A stretch of DNA of 64,000 bases, from the NCBI GenBank assembly GCA_025917655.1, contig CP084608.1:1612001-1676000 (forward strand), written 5' to 3'. The translations under genes were made by a program, and so were the position numbers. Below the pieces are notes generated by a model, which worked only from the letters and a program-made list of their open reading frames with translations, was not told the DNA's origin and made no database searches. This DNA comes from Chlorella sorokiniana. Its lineage: Eukaryota > Chlorophyta > Trebouxiophyceae > Chlorellales > Chlorellaceae. Shown here piece by piece: positions 1-10,880 of this stretch; position 1 is the first letter of the stretch, and each line of letters begins with the position of its first letter.

Positions 1-3000
1 CGCTGCCGGCTCCTGCACGCCAGCCCAACAGCGCCAGCAGCCAGCGACTCACTTTGAGACCTGCTTCAGGCGCTTCACCTCCCGCTGCAGCTCCGAAATG
101 CGCTGCAGCTGGCCTTGGATGACGTCGCCGCCGCCCGCCCCCTCCCCGCCGCCCAGCACCGCCGCCTGCGCCACCGCCTCGGCGGCGGCGGGTCCAGCGC
201 CTCCATGCGCTGGCGCAGTCGGTCGCGCTGCGCCTGCGCCACAATCATCTGTTCGGTGGCATCCCGAAGCTCCTCCTGCGCGGTGGCCTGCAGGGGGACG
301 GCGCAGGGCGGAGGCACGCCAGGCCTGCTGACGCAGCGCCGACGCAGGCTCCCACCCCCTCCACACCCAAGCCGCGGCACGCAGCCAGCACAGCCGACCC
401 GCGCTGCAGGCAGCAAGCGCAGGCTGACACGGAAGCGAGTCCTGCACACTTTAGCAAGCCACACGCACAGCAGCCGCCGCGGGCGCTCACCGCCTCCACA
501 TGCAGCCGCTTGTTGTCCGCCGCCAGCTGGCGGTTGCGCTCCTCCAGCTCCTCCACGGCGGCGCGCAGCGCCTCGTCCGCACCGCCGCCATAGTCCAGCG
601 CCACGCCGTCGGCCAGGCCCAGCCGCGCCCTGCACGCAGCGGCGGCAGAAGCGGCAGGCAGAGGTTGCCAACAGGCAAGTCGTTCGTGCAACGCTGCCCC
701 TGGCGGACTGCGCCTTGCTTGCTTGCTCACTGCCTTGACCCGTGCTCTTCTGCCATCGCCCCCGTCCCCCAACAGGCACCCACTTGAGGCTCTGGTTCTC
801 GGCCCGCGCGGCGCCAGCTGCTGCCGCAGGTGCGCCAGCTGGGCGGCCACCGGGTCGCGGTTGACCACGGGCTTGTTGCGGATGTTGCGCGCGCGGTTGG
901 CGTAGCGCAGCGTGTTGACCGTCTCGTCCAGGTTCACGTCCGCCGGAGACACGCAGGCCAGCATGACGGTGCGGGAGTTGCCGCCCAGAGAGTCCTGTTG
1001 GGGGGGAGGGGGAGGCGGCAAGGGACTGACTGGAAAGCGGGGGACCATCCAGCAGGGAGGGGAAGAGGCACCCAGGCGCAAAGTTGGCCAGCAGGACGCT
1101 GCGCCCTCGCTGCAGCGCCTGGGTGCGCGGGAGGCCGTGCAGCGCTGCCCCTGCGCAACCCCCCACACACACATGATTGCTAGCCGCCGCCACGCTGCCA
1201 TGCGCGCCCCCACCGCCGCCCCTCCCCTCGCCTCGCCTGCAGCATGCGCGTCAGCTTGGAGTCGCGATACGGCACGTGCGCCTTGCCCTCGCTCAGCGCG
1301 TTGATCACGTTGCCCAGCGCCAGCAGGCCTCGGTTGATAGTGATGCCCTCGGCGAGGCGCGCACCCACAGCGCGCGTGCGCTTGGCGCGCTCGCTGCCTG
1401 CGGCAGAGGCAACGGGCTCGGGTCGCTGATTGGTGCGGGGAGCAGCCCCCGCAGGCCCGCCCGGTTTTGCTGTGAAAACCCCGGCGCTGGTCCCAAGCAG
1501 CGGGCCACGGCATGCCCAGCGTCGGCGCTGCTGAGGGGTGCTGCCTGTTGCAGCGAATGCCAGCCCCAGCCCAAGCACACCACTCCACCCTCCATCCCAC
1601 CCATTCCGCGCCCAGCACCCCCAACCCACCCACCCGCCAAGTCCACCAGGTGCATCTTGGCGCAGAGGTAGCTGTCGTCGGCGGCCTCCTCGCCCGCCTC
1701 CTCCTCCTCCTCCCCCTCCTCCTCGCCGCCGCTGTCGCCCCCGCGCGCGCCGCCGGAGCGAGCCGAGGGCGGGCCCACCAGGCGCCGCTGCTCCAGCGTG
1801 ATGGTGAAGATGGCGTGGGAGCGGCTCGACTGCTTGTTCATGCCAGTGGCGGCTGCACCCCAGGAAGCACGGCGCGGCGAGCAGAGAAGCAGCGTGTGAG
1901 CTGCGCTGCAGCCTGGACACTGCTTGCTGCACGCAGCCTGGCATTGCGAAGCAGCCCCCGCCGCCAGATACACATGCAACCACGCTGGCAGCATGTCAAC
2001 CCAGCGACACAGCAGCAACCACCAAGCGGCAGCGCCGGCCTGCGTGCCGCCGCACCACAGCCCCACCTGTGGCCCTCAGCAGCGTGCCCTGCTCCAGCAC
2101 TTCCTCCATCTCCTGCCGGCTGCGCACCTCGCGCTCGGCGGCCCCTGCCAGGCACACGCCGCCCCCCGCCACCTCGCGGATGTGCACCGCGGGCGTGGGC
2201 CGCGCCCCACCACCAACAGATCGAGGATCTCCTCCTGCCAGGAAGGGCACAGGCGCCAGCCGCCACCGCCAGTCGGCAGGCAGGCAGGCAGGCAGGCAGG
2301 CATGCCGGCGGCGGCGGTGTGCCAGCCACGCTGTGCCGACACGCAAGTCCGTGCCTCCGCCAGCCCCATGCAAGCAAGCCTTGCCCGCACACCATCAGCG
2401 ACACCAGCAACCGGTCTGCAGTGCATGTTCCCAAACCGATCGATTAGAGCGGGCTCCACACCCACCTTGTGAATCTCCACAAAGCCCACGCGCACGGCAA
2501 ATTCGATGTCGCGGGCGCCGCCGCCACGCGGTCAAACACGGCCTGCATGACGCGCGGGATGACGCCGCCGCCGCTGGTGCCAGCCCCCACAAACGCGCTG
2601 CCCATGGTGTAGCTGCAGGCAGGGGCACAACCGAAAGGAAGCATCATGGGCGCTGCCGGGCCGCTCGAGGCAGCAGAAGCCCACAAGCGGGCATCCCAGC
2701 TGAATGTTCAGCTGCCCCGCTCCGCAACCAGGAAAGCAGAACAGCATGGGCGGCACGCACGTCTTGCCGCTGCCGGTCTGGCCGTAGGCAAACACAGTGG
2801 CTGCGGAAAGCGGGGGCGCGCACAGCCAGATGACAGTCAGTCTGTCGGGCCGCAGTCAACACAGCGCAGCACAGGCCCCAGTGCCGGAGAGCCGTGCCGT
2901 CCACCAGCTGGCTGGGCATATGGTCGTGGGGCGCCCCACCGTTGTAGCCCTTGAACAGGCCGTCGACGAGCGGAGCGACGCAGCAATCGTACAGCGCGCT

Positions 3001-3438
3001 GGCAGGCTCCGCGCCCTCCCCAAAGATGTGGTCGAAGGTGTAGGGTCCATGGCTGCCGGCAAACACCTGCATGCGCCACGAACCCCATTCAAGACCGGGA
3101 ATACGAGGCGCGCTGCAGACGCGCTCACCAAGCGACCGCCAGCCTGCCACTGGCACATCGCAGGCATGGCCGCCGGTAGACCTCCCCACCTGCGGCTCGC
3201 CCGGCGTGACCAAAAGAGCTGGCTTGCAGCCCTCGATGAGCTCCGGCTCGATCAGGGGACGGATGTTCACTGCCACACACACCGACTCCTGCGGGCGGCG
3301 GCGCCGCTGCCATCGCCGTCGCCCAAGCCTGGCTGTCGCGCTTCCGGGAGCCGCGGCACCCCGCTCGCGGCAGGATGTCCATCGGACCAGGTCATCTGAG
3401 AGGGGGTGGCTCGCCCTCGTCGAGCCAGCCACCGTCAA
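1..3438 (-). CDS. Kinesin-4 family motor protein (3' part beyond window)
   Basis: Microtubule motor ATPase read on the minus strand, split by introns, with its C-terminal stalk running off the left edge. Exon 1 runs from about 3438 to 3190 and contains the first motor strand ([12 protein letters not shown]). Exon 2 starts at 3067 ([13 protein letters not shown]). The P-loop [11 protein letters not shown] lies near 2790-2755, and the Ala before it is completed across the splice. Switch I ([17 protein letters not shown]) is near 1840-1795. Switch II (HLVDLAG) is near 1660. The run [20 protein letters not shown] is near 1350-1290. The motor end and neck ([17 protein letters not shown]) near 900-850 has the NKPVVN signature of kinesin-4 (KIF4/KIF21/FRA1) proteins. 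Downstream sequence is coiled coil. An acidic Glu-rich insert sits between switch I and switch II. The start at 3438 is the first Met in the motor frame but is not certain; the residues before the motor look like a short disordered leader. Confidence 0.9.
2275..2303. repeat. GGCA tetranucleotide microsatellite
   Basis: About seven tandem copies of GCAG/GGCA in an intron of the kinesin gene. Simple repeat; no function inferred. Confidence 0.85.
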
Positions 3439-3645
3439 AAACGAACTGCCCCTTGCGTCCGGAACGGCGGAGCGCCCGTGCTCGCCTCACGGTGCGTAAC
3501 ACATGTTGCTGTGCTGCATGAATGCGTGCAGAGAGGATGGGGGCCAGAGTGAAGACAGCTGCTACGTGCTGTGCCGGAGCATGTGCAGTGATTCGAAAGG
3601 TGAGGGTTCGAAAGAGCATTAAATCATCGGCAGAGGGCGTGCACC
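3439..3645. promoter_or_regulatory. Shared upstream region of two divergent genes
   Basis: About 207 bases separate the kinesin start (minus) from the start of the next gene (plus). The stretch is less GC-rich than the coding sequence. It must hold both 5' leaders and promoters; I see no convincing TATA box or named element. Confidence 0.5.
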
Positions 3646-4886
3646 ATGTCCCTCGATAGCACACTGGCCGCATACCTTGACCTGGTCGCCCTGATCGATG
3701 AACCCTCGTTCGAGTGGGGCCCTGCCGAGCTGCGGGCTGCCTTTCAATGGGGTCACACTCTGCAACAACTCTTGGACACTGCCTGCGCCGCCGCCGCCGT
3801 CCGGCAGCGACTGCAAGTGAGCGCCGCAGCGCTGCCGCCGACTTGCCGGCGCAGAGCCTTGAAGCAGGACAGGGCGAGGAGGGAACGTGGTGTGTCCCTT
3901 CCACCCACCCACGCAGGCCTATGGCACGCAGCTGCCGCCAGGAATGCAGCAACTGCTGCCCGCGATCGAGCACCGACCCCTGCGCCTGATTTTGGAGCGC
4001 CTGCTCCTGCGCCCCTCGTCAGCTTTGCCGCGCGAGGGCTGGCTGGAAGCGGTGCTGGCCGCGTACACAGCGGCTGTCGTGCTCCCGGCCTCTGAGGAAA
4101 CGCAGCAGGGAGCAGAGCAGCTTCTCGTGGACACACTCACACATCTGCAGCAGGCAGCGGCTGTGCGGTACATCTGGCAGGGCGCAGCGCAGCATGCGGT
4201 CGCCGCAGCGCAGGCCTCGCCGCAGCTTGCCTGGAGCAGCGACCGCAGCGGCCAGCTGAAGGAGGAGGCTCTTCGGTTCTTCACCTCCCCAGACTCTCTC
4301 CAAATGGCAGCTGCTGCAGAGTTGCTGGCCCAGCATGCCCTGCAGCTGGCCGAAGAGCACCCCGAGCAGGCGTTCAGCTGGCTTGCCAGCGTGCTGGAGC
4401 CCGCCGCGCAGCTGCACCTGGAGCTGCTGTGCTGGTTGGCCCTGCTGCCTGACTGGGAGCACATGCTGCAGCGCCTGGCGGGGGCAGGCGAGCATGACAG
4501 GGAGCAGAGCAGCAGCAAACCAGCACCCTCGTGCAGCGGCGGCGGCAGCGGCTTTCGCGGACGACCCTGGTGTCTGACGCAGCGCCACTCCCTGCAGCTG
4601 CTGTGCGCTGCGGTTGCCAGCCGCCCAGAGGTCCTGCTGCATCTGACCCCGAACTGGCGGCAGAGGTGTGCAGGCTGTCCTTCCGGTTCACATGCAGCTA
4701 TGGGGAGGCGCTGCGCAAGCATCTGCAGCAAGCGGCAGAGGATACCGCCCGGCGGCAGCGGCAGCACACCGGCGGCTTGCCCACGCCATCAAGCACCCCG
4801 ACCACGTCGCCGACTACTTGCGTGCCAAGTGCTGCGTGCAAGCCCAGATGGAATGCGGCGCACATGGCAGCCTGCCCCTGTCCTGA
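3646..4886 (+). CDS. Unrecognised alpha-helical protein
   Basis: I do not recognise this protein. Exon 1 (3646-3816) encodes a leader beginning MSLDSTLAAYLDLVALIDEP and ends at a GTGAGC donor. Exon 2 starts at 3917 after an acceptor CAG and encodes a long Leu/Ala-rich helical stretch (for example EGWLEAVLAAYTAAVVLP and AELLAQHALQLAEEHPEQ), which looks like an alpha-solenoid. Near 4640 the coding signal moves to another frame (DPELAAEVCRLSFRFTCSYG), and near 4770 to a third (LAHAIKHPDHVADYLRAK) that ends at a stop at 4884-4886. I see no intron at these points, so they fit the single-base run errors seen elsewhere in the window. The total would be about 370 residues. No catalytic motif, signal peptide or membrane segment is visible. 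It diverges from the kinesin gene. Confidence 0.6.
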
Positions 4887-5149
4887 CCCATTTGCAGCAC
4901 CTCTTGTGAGCTTCGCTGGTTGCAGCATTGCGCTTCCACAACGGGGCAGCTGGAAATTGCGTCAAGCGGATCATGCTTGCCAGCCCTTCGACTTGGGGAC
5001 CGCTGCCGCCTTGCTGGTGCCAGCTGCCGCCTTTGCCCTCCCCGCACGGCCGTGGCTGGCACCGCTGCCCGCTGCCTGGGTGGCACGGCCTGCTGCGGCG
5101 CCTCGCGGCGGCGGGCGGCCTGCCGCTGCCACGGCTCCTCCGCCTGCTG

Positions 5150-6965
5150 CCGGTACCGGGCGGGCAGGTGGTGAGGCCCAGCCGCCTGCCCGCCGTGCTG
5201 CGCCCGCCCGCGCCGCCCTCCACAGCGGGGGTGCCCAGGCGGGAGGGGATGGAGTGGGCGCCCAGCGGCAGCACGTGCGTCGTCACTGCCAGCAGCCCCT
5301 GCTCGCCGCCCAGCCCCTCCCAGCCCTGCGTGCCCTGCCCCTCGGCCAGCAGCCGCTGCACCCGCTCCAGATCCAGGCGGGCACGGTCCCGCTCGCTGCG
5401 GGCCGCCGCCGCGTCGCCGCCCAGCCGCGCCGCGGCTCCGAGGTGCGTCGTGAGCTGCTCGCGCAGCCGCCGCTGCTCCTGCTGCACCTCTTGCAGCAGC
5501 GCGAGCAGCCGAGGGTCGGTGCTGGGGCTGGGAGGCGCCGCTGGGGGCCTTCAGGCGCTGTGGCTGGCGGCACAAGGTATGGCAGCATGGCTGGGTGGTG
5601 GTACGGATACAGCGGCAGTCCACCGCCCCAAGCCTGCGCGTAAGCTGGGCTTGCCGCCGCAATCAGGGCGGCTGCCTGTGCTGGGCTGATCAGCGGCAGC
5701 GCCTGCTGCGCAGCCACGAGGGCGGCGGCGGCTGGCGCCATGCCGGGAGGCCTAACGCCGGCGCTCCGCGGTGTGGGCGCCGCCGCCGCTGCTTCCGCCG
5801 GCGGGCGTGTGCGGCGTCGCGGGCGCGGATGGATGCCTGCCGCTCGGCCTCCTTGTCTGGCGGCAGGAACACGGCGATGCCTGGCTGGAGCAGCGCCTCC
5901 CCTCGGCGGGCTCCGCCAGCAGCAGCCCCCAACGCCTCTCCCACACCGCTCCTCGCGCCTGCCGCTTGCTCCCAAAGAGTGCCCTTATTGCGGGTGGCAG
6001 CAAGCGCGGGGGGTGGGGCCACGCCGGCGTCCTCCTGCCGCTGCCTCTGCTGCGTTTGCTGGGAGGGCCCGTCCCTTGTGGCCCTGGACGCCGCCTCTCC
6101 CTCCGCCGAGCGAGCCTGGGCCGCCCAGTAGGCGCGCAGCTGCGCCTCCTCCCGCTCCTCCAGGGCCGCCAGCTGGGCCTTCTGGGCAGCTTCCGCCTCC
6201 CGCTTGGCCCGCATCTGCTCCTCCAGGTCCCGCCTCAGCTGCTCGCGCTGCGCAGCCTGGCGGGCGCGCTGGTTGTCAGACGGGCCCGCCCGAATGTCGC
6301 TCAGCGCCGCCGCGCAGCTGTCGCCGCTCGCCCGCTTGGGGCCGCCGGCAGGCCAACCACCTGCGAAGGATGAAGCAGTTGGGTTGCGAGGCTTTCAGCA
6401 TTGTTCCTGCTGATGGTGCAGCAGTTGACAGGAGCATCGCCGCACCTGCGCCTGTACCTCCGCTGCCGCCAAGCAGGCTTGCAACGCCCTCACCACCCAG
6501 CCGGCCCATGTCACGCCGGCTGAAGTCGCTGACGGTCTGCGGATTCCGCTGCTCTGCCGTGTGCGCGTGGCGCCCAGGCTGCGCTGGAAGGTGCACCGGC
6601 TTTGCCGGCCTGTTGTGGAGCATGGAGTGGCCGCCGTCTTTCCGGTCATCGTCGTGCTGCTCCTCTGCCTGGTATGCCCCGTCCACTTCAGCAGAGTAGC
6701 TTCCCTCGTTACTCAGACTGCAACACTCAGCATCCTGCTGGCAAGCTTTGACCTGGTGGCGGAGGTCCCGTCCCAGCTGGCGGTTGCGGGACAGGGGCAA
6801 CCTGTCCGCGGTGGTAATAGCTTCGGCCTGACCATCGTCAGACTTCTCCTGCCTGCGTCGTCCACTGCCCTCTTGACGTCGCGCTCCCCCGAGGGCTGTT
6901 GGCTGCCGGCCGCCGCTCTGCGCATGGCCAGGGGAGTTGCAGCGGGCGTACGCCGCCGCCGCCAT
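5150..6965 (-). CDS. Coiled-coil protein, possibly CSPP1-like (centrosome/cilium)
   Basis: Minus-strand gene with a Met at 6965. The N-terminal part is polar and disordered. It contains QLGRDLRHQVKACQQDAE near 6780-6720 and a Gly-rich stretch near 6500. After an intron near 6360 comes a highly charged helix (NQRARQAAQREQLRRDLEEQ, then a KREAEAAQKAQLAALEEREE run, about 6290-6130). Next are FLPPDKEAERQASIRARDAA (about 5870-5810), a Pro/Ala/Tyr-rich segment (AAALIAAASPAYAQAWGGGL, about 5680-5620) and a final coiled coil (RSERDRARLDLERVQRLLAE, about 5405-5345). Repeated Arg/Gln/Glu helices joined by disordered linkers resemble CSPP1/CCDC66-type centrosomal and ciliary proteins. That resemblance is composition-based and weak. 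The 3' end is unclear: open sequence continues to about 4789 and would then meet the convergent neighbour. Confidence 0.5.
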
Positions 6966-7640
6966 GGTTGGGATCTTATTCCGCCTGCCTGCACCTCTGT
7001 CGCTCCTCTTGTCGATGCTTTCGTGTCCTGCAGAGGCAGAAAGGGCGCATAAACTGCTGTCGCTGCGGGGTCAACCATGTCGCATGGCCAATACATTTGG
7101 TGCCGCACCGCCATCCTGCCCATAGCTTTCAGGCTTTGCAGCTGACGTGCGCCTGCGCTGCGGAGCGACTGGTTTTCCAAAAGTGGTCATTCTCCGTTTT
7201 GCCAAGGATTGCGATTTCACAATCCGCCCTATGTATGTATCATTCCTTACATCAGTTAGAACTAAAGTAGCATGTTGAATCCGCCTCCAATGGAGGAAAC
7301 AGAGTCGGCCCCCTGTTGTACCGCCCCATTTGCAGACAGGGACTGTGACCCGATCGCACGTACTTTTCGCGACTGCTACAGAGGGCGACACCTTTCGTCG
7401 AACCTGCACTGCCTGCTTGGGAGGCGATTTCTTTCTGATCAGTTCAACAGTGCTGTTTTTCAAAGGTGCTGCACCACTGTCAATAGCTTCGCAAACTGAC
7501 CAGCACAGCTGCAGAATAGCTATGATGGCTTGTCTCCGCCGCCACAAAATTCCGCCGCCGCCAGTCCCTACCTGGGTGCTTTTTTTCCCAGTGTTCTGCT
7601 GTGCCTGCCAGGGGCAGCTAGGCTAGCATGCATAAGGGAC
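6966..7640. other. Non-coding stretch upstream of the coiled-coil gene
   Basis: GC content drops noticeably here (for example 7180-7270 and 7440-7560). The longest frame, on the minus strand over 7071-7547, shows no conserved motif and has unlike codon use. I read it as promoter and 5' leader of the coiled-coil gene, with nothing else supported. Confidence 0.45.
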
Positions 7641-7969
7641 GGCGGTCCTCAACAAGCCTGCTGAAGTGTGAGCAGGGAGCATAACCTGAGCACAGAGGGT
7701 GGGGGCGTAGGGTTTGGACGACAGGACATGGACGCCCCTGTGGGGTAAGAGTGCAGCCTCTTGGGAGCGGACACTTCCCTTGGAAGGCCTTGTTCTGCGT
7801 TTCCAAGGAGTTTTGAGGGGAGCAGAAGGCGAGACGAGGGAAAGGGAAGAGGGGCAGGCAGCTCGCAGCGGGGCGGCGGCGTACATGCTTTGCAGGCAGC
7901 GCTGCCCTCGTCCAAGGGGCGATGATCCGGCTGCTGAGCAAATGCCTGGCCCCCGGCCACCATTGCTTT

Positions 7970-8570
7970 GAATGTTAGGCAGGCAGTTTGTCCAGGAAAC
8001 GTCATGCGCGGCTTGTCGGCATGTGCGCGGTGTGCAGGGCGCGCACGCCGCCTTGCAGCCACCTGGGCGGGCGCACCTTCCGCCTCGCCTGCATAAGGCC
8101 CCCCGTCTGGCGTCCCTGTCTGACGTCGACGCCACGCAGCACGCCAGCCAGTCAGCTTCCGCCTGCCCTCTGGCTGCGGGATGCTGCGGCAGCACAAGTG
8201 CGTCTCGGGCCAACTGCACAGAGCTGTGCGCCACCTCCACGCCCACCAGGCCGCAGCGGGCAGCCTCGCTGCAGGCTTTGCTTGTGGAGGGGGCTGAGAG
8301 GCAACGCTGCTGGCCGGCCGGACGCATGTGGAGGCGGTGGAAGCCGTTCTCGCCGCCGCAGTCGCAGTCCAGCTGGACTCGCTGGAGGTGCAGCAGCAGG
8401 CCGTGCGTCTAACGCGCATTGCCGGGTCGCTGTGCACGTCCGCTCTGCGCTTGACAGTGTGGCAGACGCCGGCAGCGTGCAGGCAGCAATGGCCTCCGCG
8501 GCGGACGTCGTGGCGGCGCTGGATGCAGAGCCAACGGGCAGCAGCTAGCCTACCTGTAGCTTCCAAACAT
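7970..8570. other. GC-rich possible coding segment, strand uncertain
   Basis: GC rises to coding-like levels and frames are open on both strands. On the minus strand one frame contains CDCGGENGF followed about 30 residues later by GVEVAHSSVQLARDALVLPQ. The second resembles the strand after the SAM-binding loop in class I methyltransferases, but the loop itself is not canonical. On the plus strand a helical frame (VEAVEAVLAAAVAVQLDSLE, about 8328-8390) and an acidic C-terminus ending at 8546-8548 are possible. I cannot choose between them. The flanks 7640-7970 and 8570-8750 show no gene. Confidence 0.25.
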
Positions 8571-8751
8571 GTGCCGACTTGTCAATTTTGCTGTCGGATT
8601 GAGGTGCCAGCAAGGATCCAGTAATCTCAATTGGGGACAAGTTAAAAGAACAAGAAGCAACAGGTAGCGCAGTGAAGATGTCAAGGTGTGGGCAGACGAG
8701 CAGGGTGGACACCTCATAAGGCCAGATTCCTCCGGCTTTTGCTATTGCTTT

Positions 8752-10270
8752 TCAACAGCAGCTTGCAGTTCTGCTGCTTCTGCTGCCCCTCTTGCGGGCG
8801 CTTTGCCGCCCAGCCTGCTGTGCAGTTTGGGGCGCCGACACCTCCAGCTCCCCGCCATGGTCCACAGACGCGCGGCCGCTGCCCGAGATGCTGCTGGTGA
8901 TGCTCAACTCCTCAACCTCCTCAATCCCCACCTCCTCTGCAAAGACACCGGACAAGCGCGGCAGCAAGGTGACACAGCCGCACTGGGAGCGGGCATGTGG
9001 GCAGGAGGCCGCGCGGCTGGGGCAGGCATCAAGGCGGGCCCACCCTGCAGCGCCGCCAGCTGGCGGTGCGTGGCTGCCAGGTGCTCCTGCTCGTGCGCCC
9101 GCTGCAGCTCAGCCGCCGTCAGGTCTGCCACGTCGGTTGCATCGGCATGCTTCACGCCCACACCATGCGGCTCGCTGTCGGCGGGCTGCAGCAAGGGCAG
9201 CGTGCTGTGGTGAGCGTGAGGCCGCGGCACCGACACCCGCGGCATGCCCTGGGAGCCGACTCCCTGCTGGCCGGGAGGGCCCACGCACCAGGGCGGCGGG
9301 CGTGCTGGCGGGCACAAACCCCGTGGGCTTGCGCTGCAAGCCCACAAACTGGTTTGGGTCGTCGGCCTGCGCCTGCCTGATGGCCGACAGCAGGCGCTTG
9401 AGGGACGAGGGGGCCTGCGGGCAGGGGGAGGGGAACCGTGCCTCGGGGCTCGCTCAGCAGCATGCTGTGAGGGGTGCCGCACAGCGAGCCCGCCAAAGGC
9501 CCCACGATGCTGTGCCACCGTGTGCTTAGAGGCTTCAATATTAGAGGCGGGGCCTCGCTCGTGACGCTGGGAATCTGCCTGCCCCCCCCCCCCCCCCAGG
9601 CCCCCTCCTGCGCCCGCCCCGCTCACTTCCAACCAGAGTAGAAGCTCTGGCTGCCGTCCCATTTCTCCCCAGAGTTGAGGCGCTTCAGAGAGGCGTGTGC
9701 CGCCCGCGGAGGGCTTGGGGTCTGCGGCCCAGGAAGGCAAGGGGCGGGGCTCAGGCCCGCAGTGGAACCGCCCTCAGCGCATGCCTCGCGATCGCGCAGA
9801 CAGCTTGCAGCTCTGCATCGAAGAGCGCATGTGGGCGAGTGGAGCCACTCACACATCTCCTCCTTGACTTGCTTGTACCGCTTGCGGTCCTTCTCGTACT
9901 GCACATGTTCCATCTTCTCGACAATCGTACACTTGCGACACATGGAATGCTCGCCCTTCCAGACCCATGACGCCCGCTGCAACACAAGGCGGGTGCAGTG
10001 TGTGCACAGCAGAGAGGCCATGCCCGCTGCCATTACTGTACGCAAACAGGCGCTGAAGCGGTGCACCCACCTGCTTTTGGTCCATTTTGCTCCATGGCGC
10101 GGGGCCTTCCAGGCCGCACACTTTGCACTTGGGCGGTGCCTGCAGGCGAGGCAGATCGTAGCTGCTGGCGCAACACACAGTGGCGGCAGCAAGGAAGGCG
10201 ACAGCGCCGGCGGGCACCTGCTGAGTTCTTGCTGCGCACCATTGCTGCGGCATACCTTGGCTGGAACAAA
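8752..10270 (-). CDS. Unknown protein with a CxxC...CxxC zinc-ribbon-like module
   Basis: Minus-strand gene of unrecognised family. An early exon (about 10170-10070) encodes PPKCKVCGLEGPAPW and ends SKMDQKQ. The next (about 9975-9845) begins RASWVWKGEHSMCRKCTIVE and continues with a charged helix (EKDRKRYKQVKEEM). Together they place two CxxC pairs about 30 residues apart, a spacing that suits one bound zinc. Later exons encode SLKRLLSAIRQAQADDPNQF (about 9400-9340), a helix TAAELQRAHEQEHLAATHRQ (about 9115-9055) and an acidic Ser-rich tail (GIEEVEELSITSSISGSG, about 8920-8870). The start is unresolved: the frame entering the CxxC exon has no Met in the exon just upstream. A C16 run at 9582-9597 lies in an intron. 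Function unknown; nucleic-acid or protein binding would be a guess. Confidence 0.5.
9582..9597. repeat. C16 homopolymer
   Basis: Sixteen consecutive C in an intron of the zinc-ribbon-like gene. This is a likely place for length errors. Confidence 0.9.
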
Positions 10271-10340
10271 TGAAATGCACTGACCCATCAGGGATCCGCC
10301 TCCAAACTTGGAAACGGTGGCGGAGAGCTACAGATATCAC

Positions 10341-10880
10341 TGCAACTCGGTGTTGGCAGCCCTGCTCCTCCCTTCAATCGCCCCAAAGAGCGGCGACGTC
10401 CTAATGGCCGTGATCGACCGGTTCCAAGTAGTCTTGTGTGCTGTGCGAGGATGCAAACGGTATAGAGCGCAAGCCGCGACCAGCAACTGTTATCAAAGTA
10501 ATCGATATCATACGACACAGAGCAATCGCGACCGTTTCACGTGCAGCATGATTCCCAAGCGGGATCCAAACCCTCACGCTGAGGTGGCGGGGCCCAAACT
10601 TGGAGGCGTTTGCAGAATGCAGTGTGCGCCTTCCTGGCATGCGTGTCACTGCGTGATCCTTGCATTGCAACCTCCTCTTGCACCCCCTTTGAACGGCCCT
10701 GATCACTTTGCCGAGTGGCATGCCGCGGGCTGCCGTAGCCCTGGCCGGTACGGCAACGATCTGGAGGGTCCCCAGAACGGGTATGACAGCCGTCAAGGTC
10801 CTGTGCAAAGCAGGGCACCGCCCAGGGCAGCGCACTGCCCGTTGCCTGACGCTCTCGCCGCCTGCCCGTCCTGGTGCATC
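10341..10880. other. Intergenic region between zinc-ribbon gene and RAD51D
   Basis: Lower GC than its flanks and without a supported open frame. The two genes diverge, so this holds both upstream regions. No named element seen. Confidence 0.5.
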
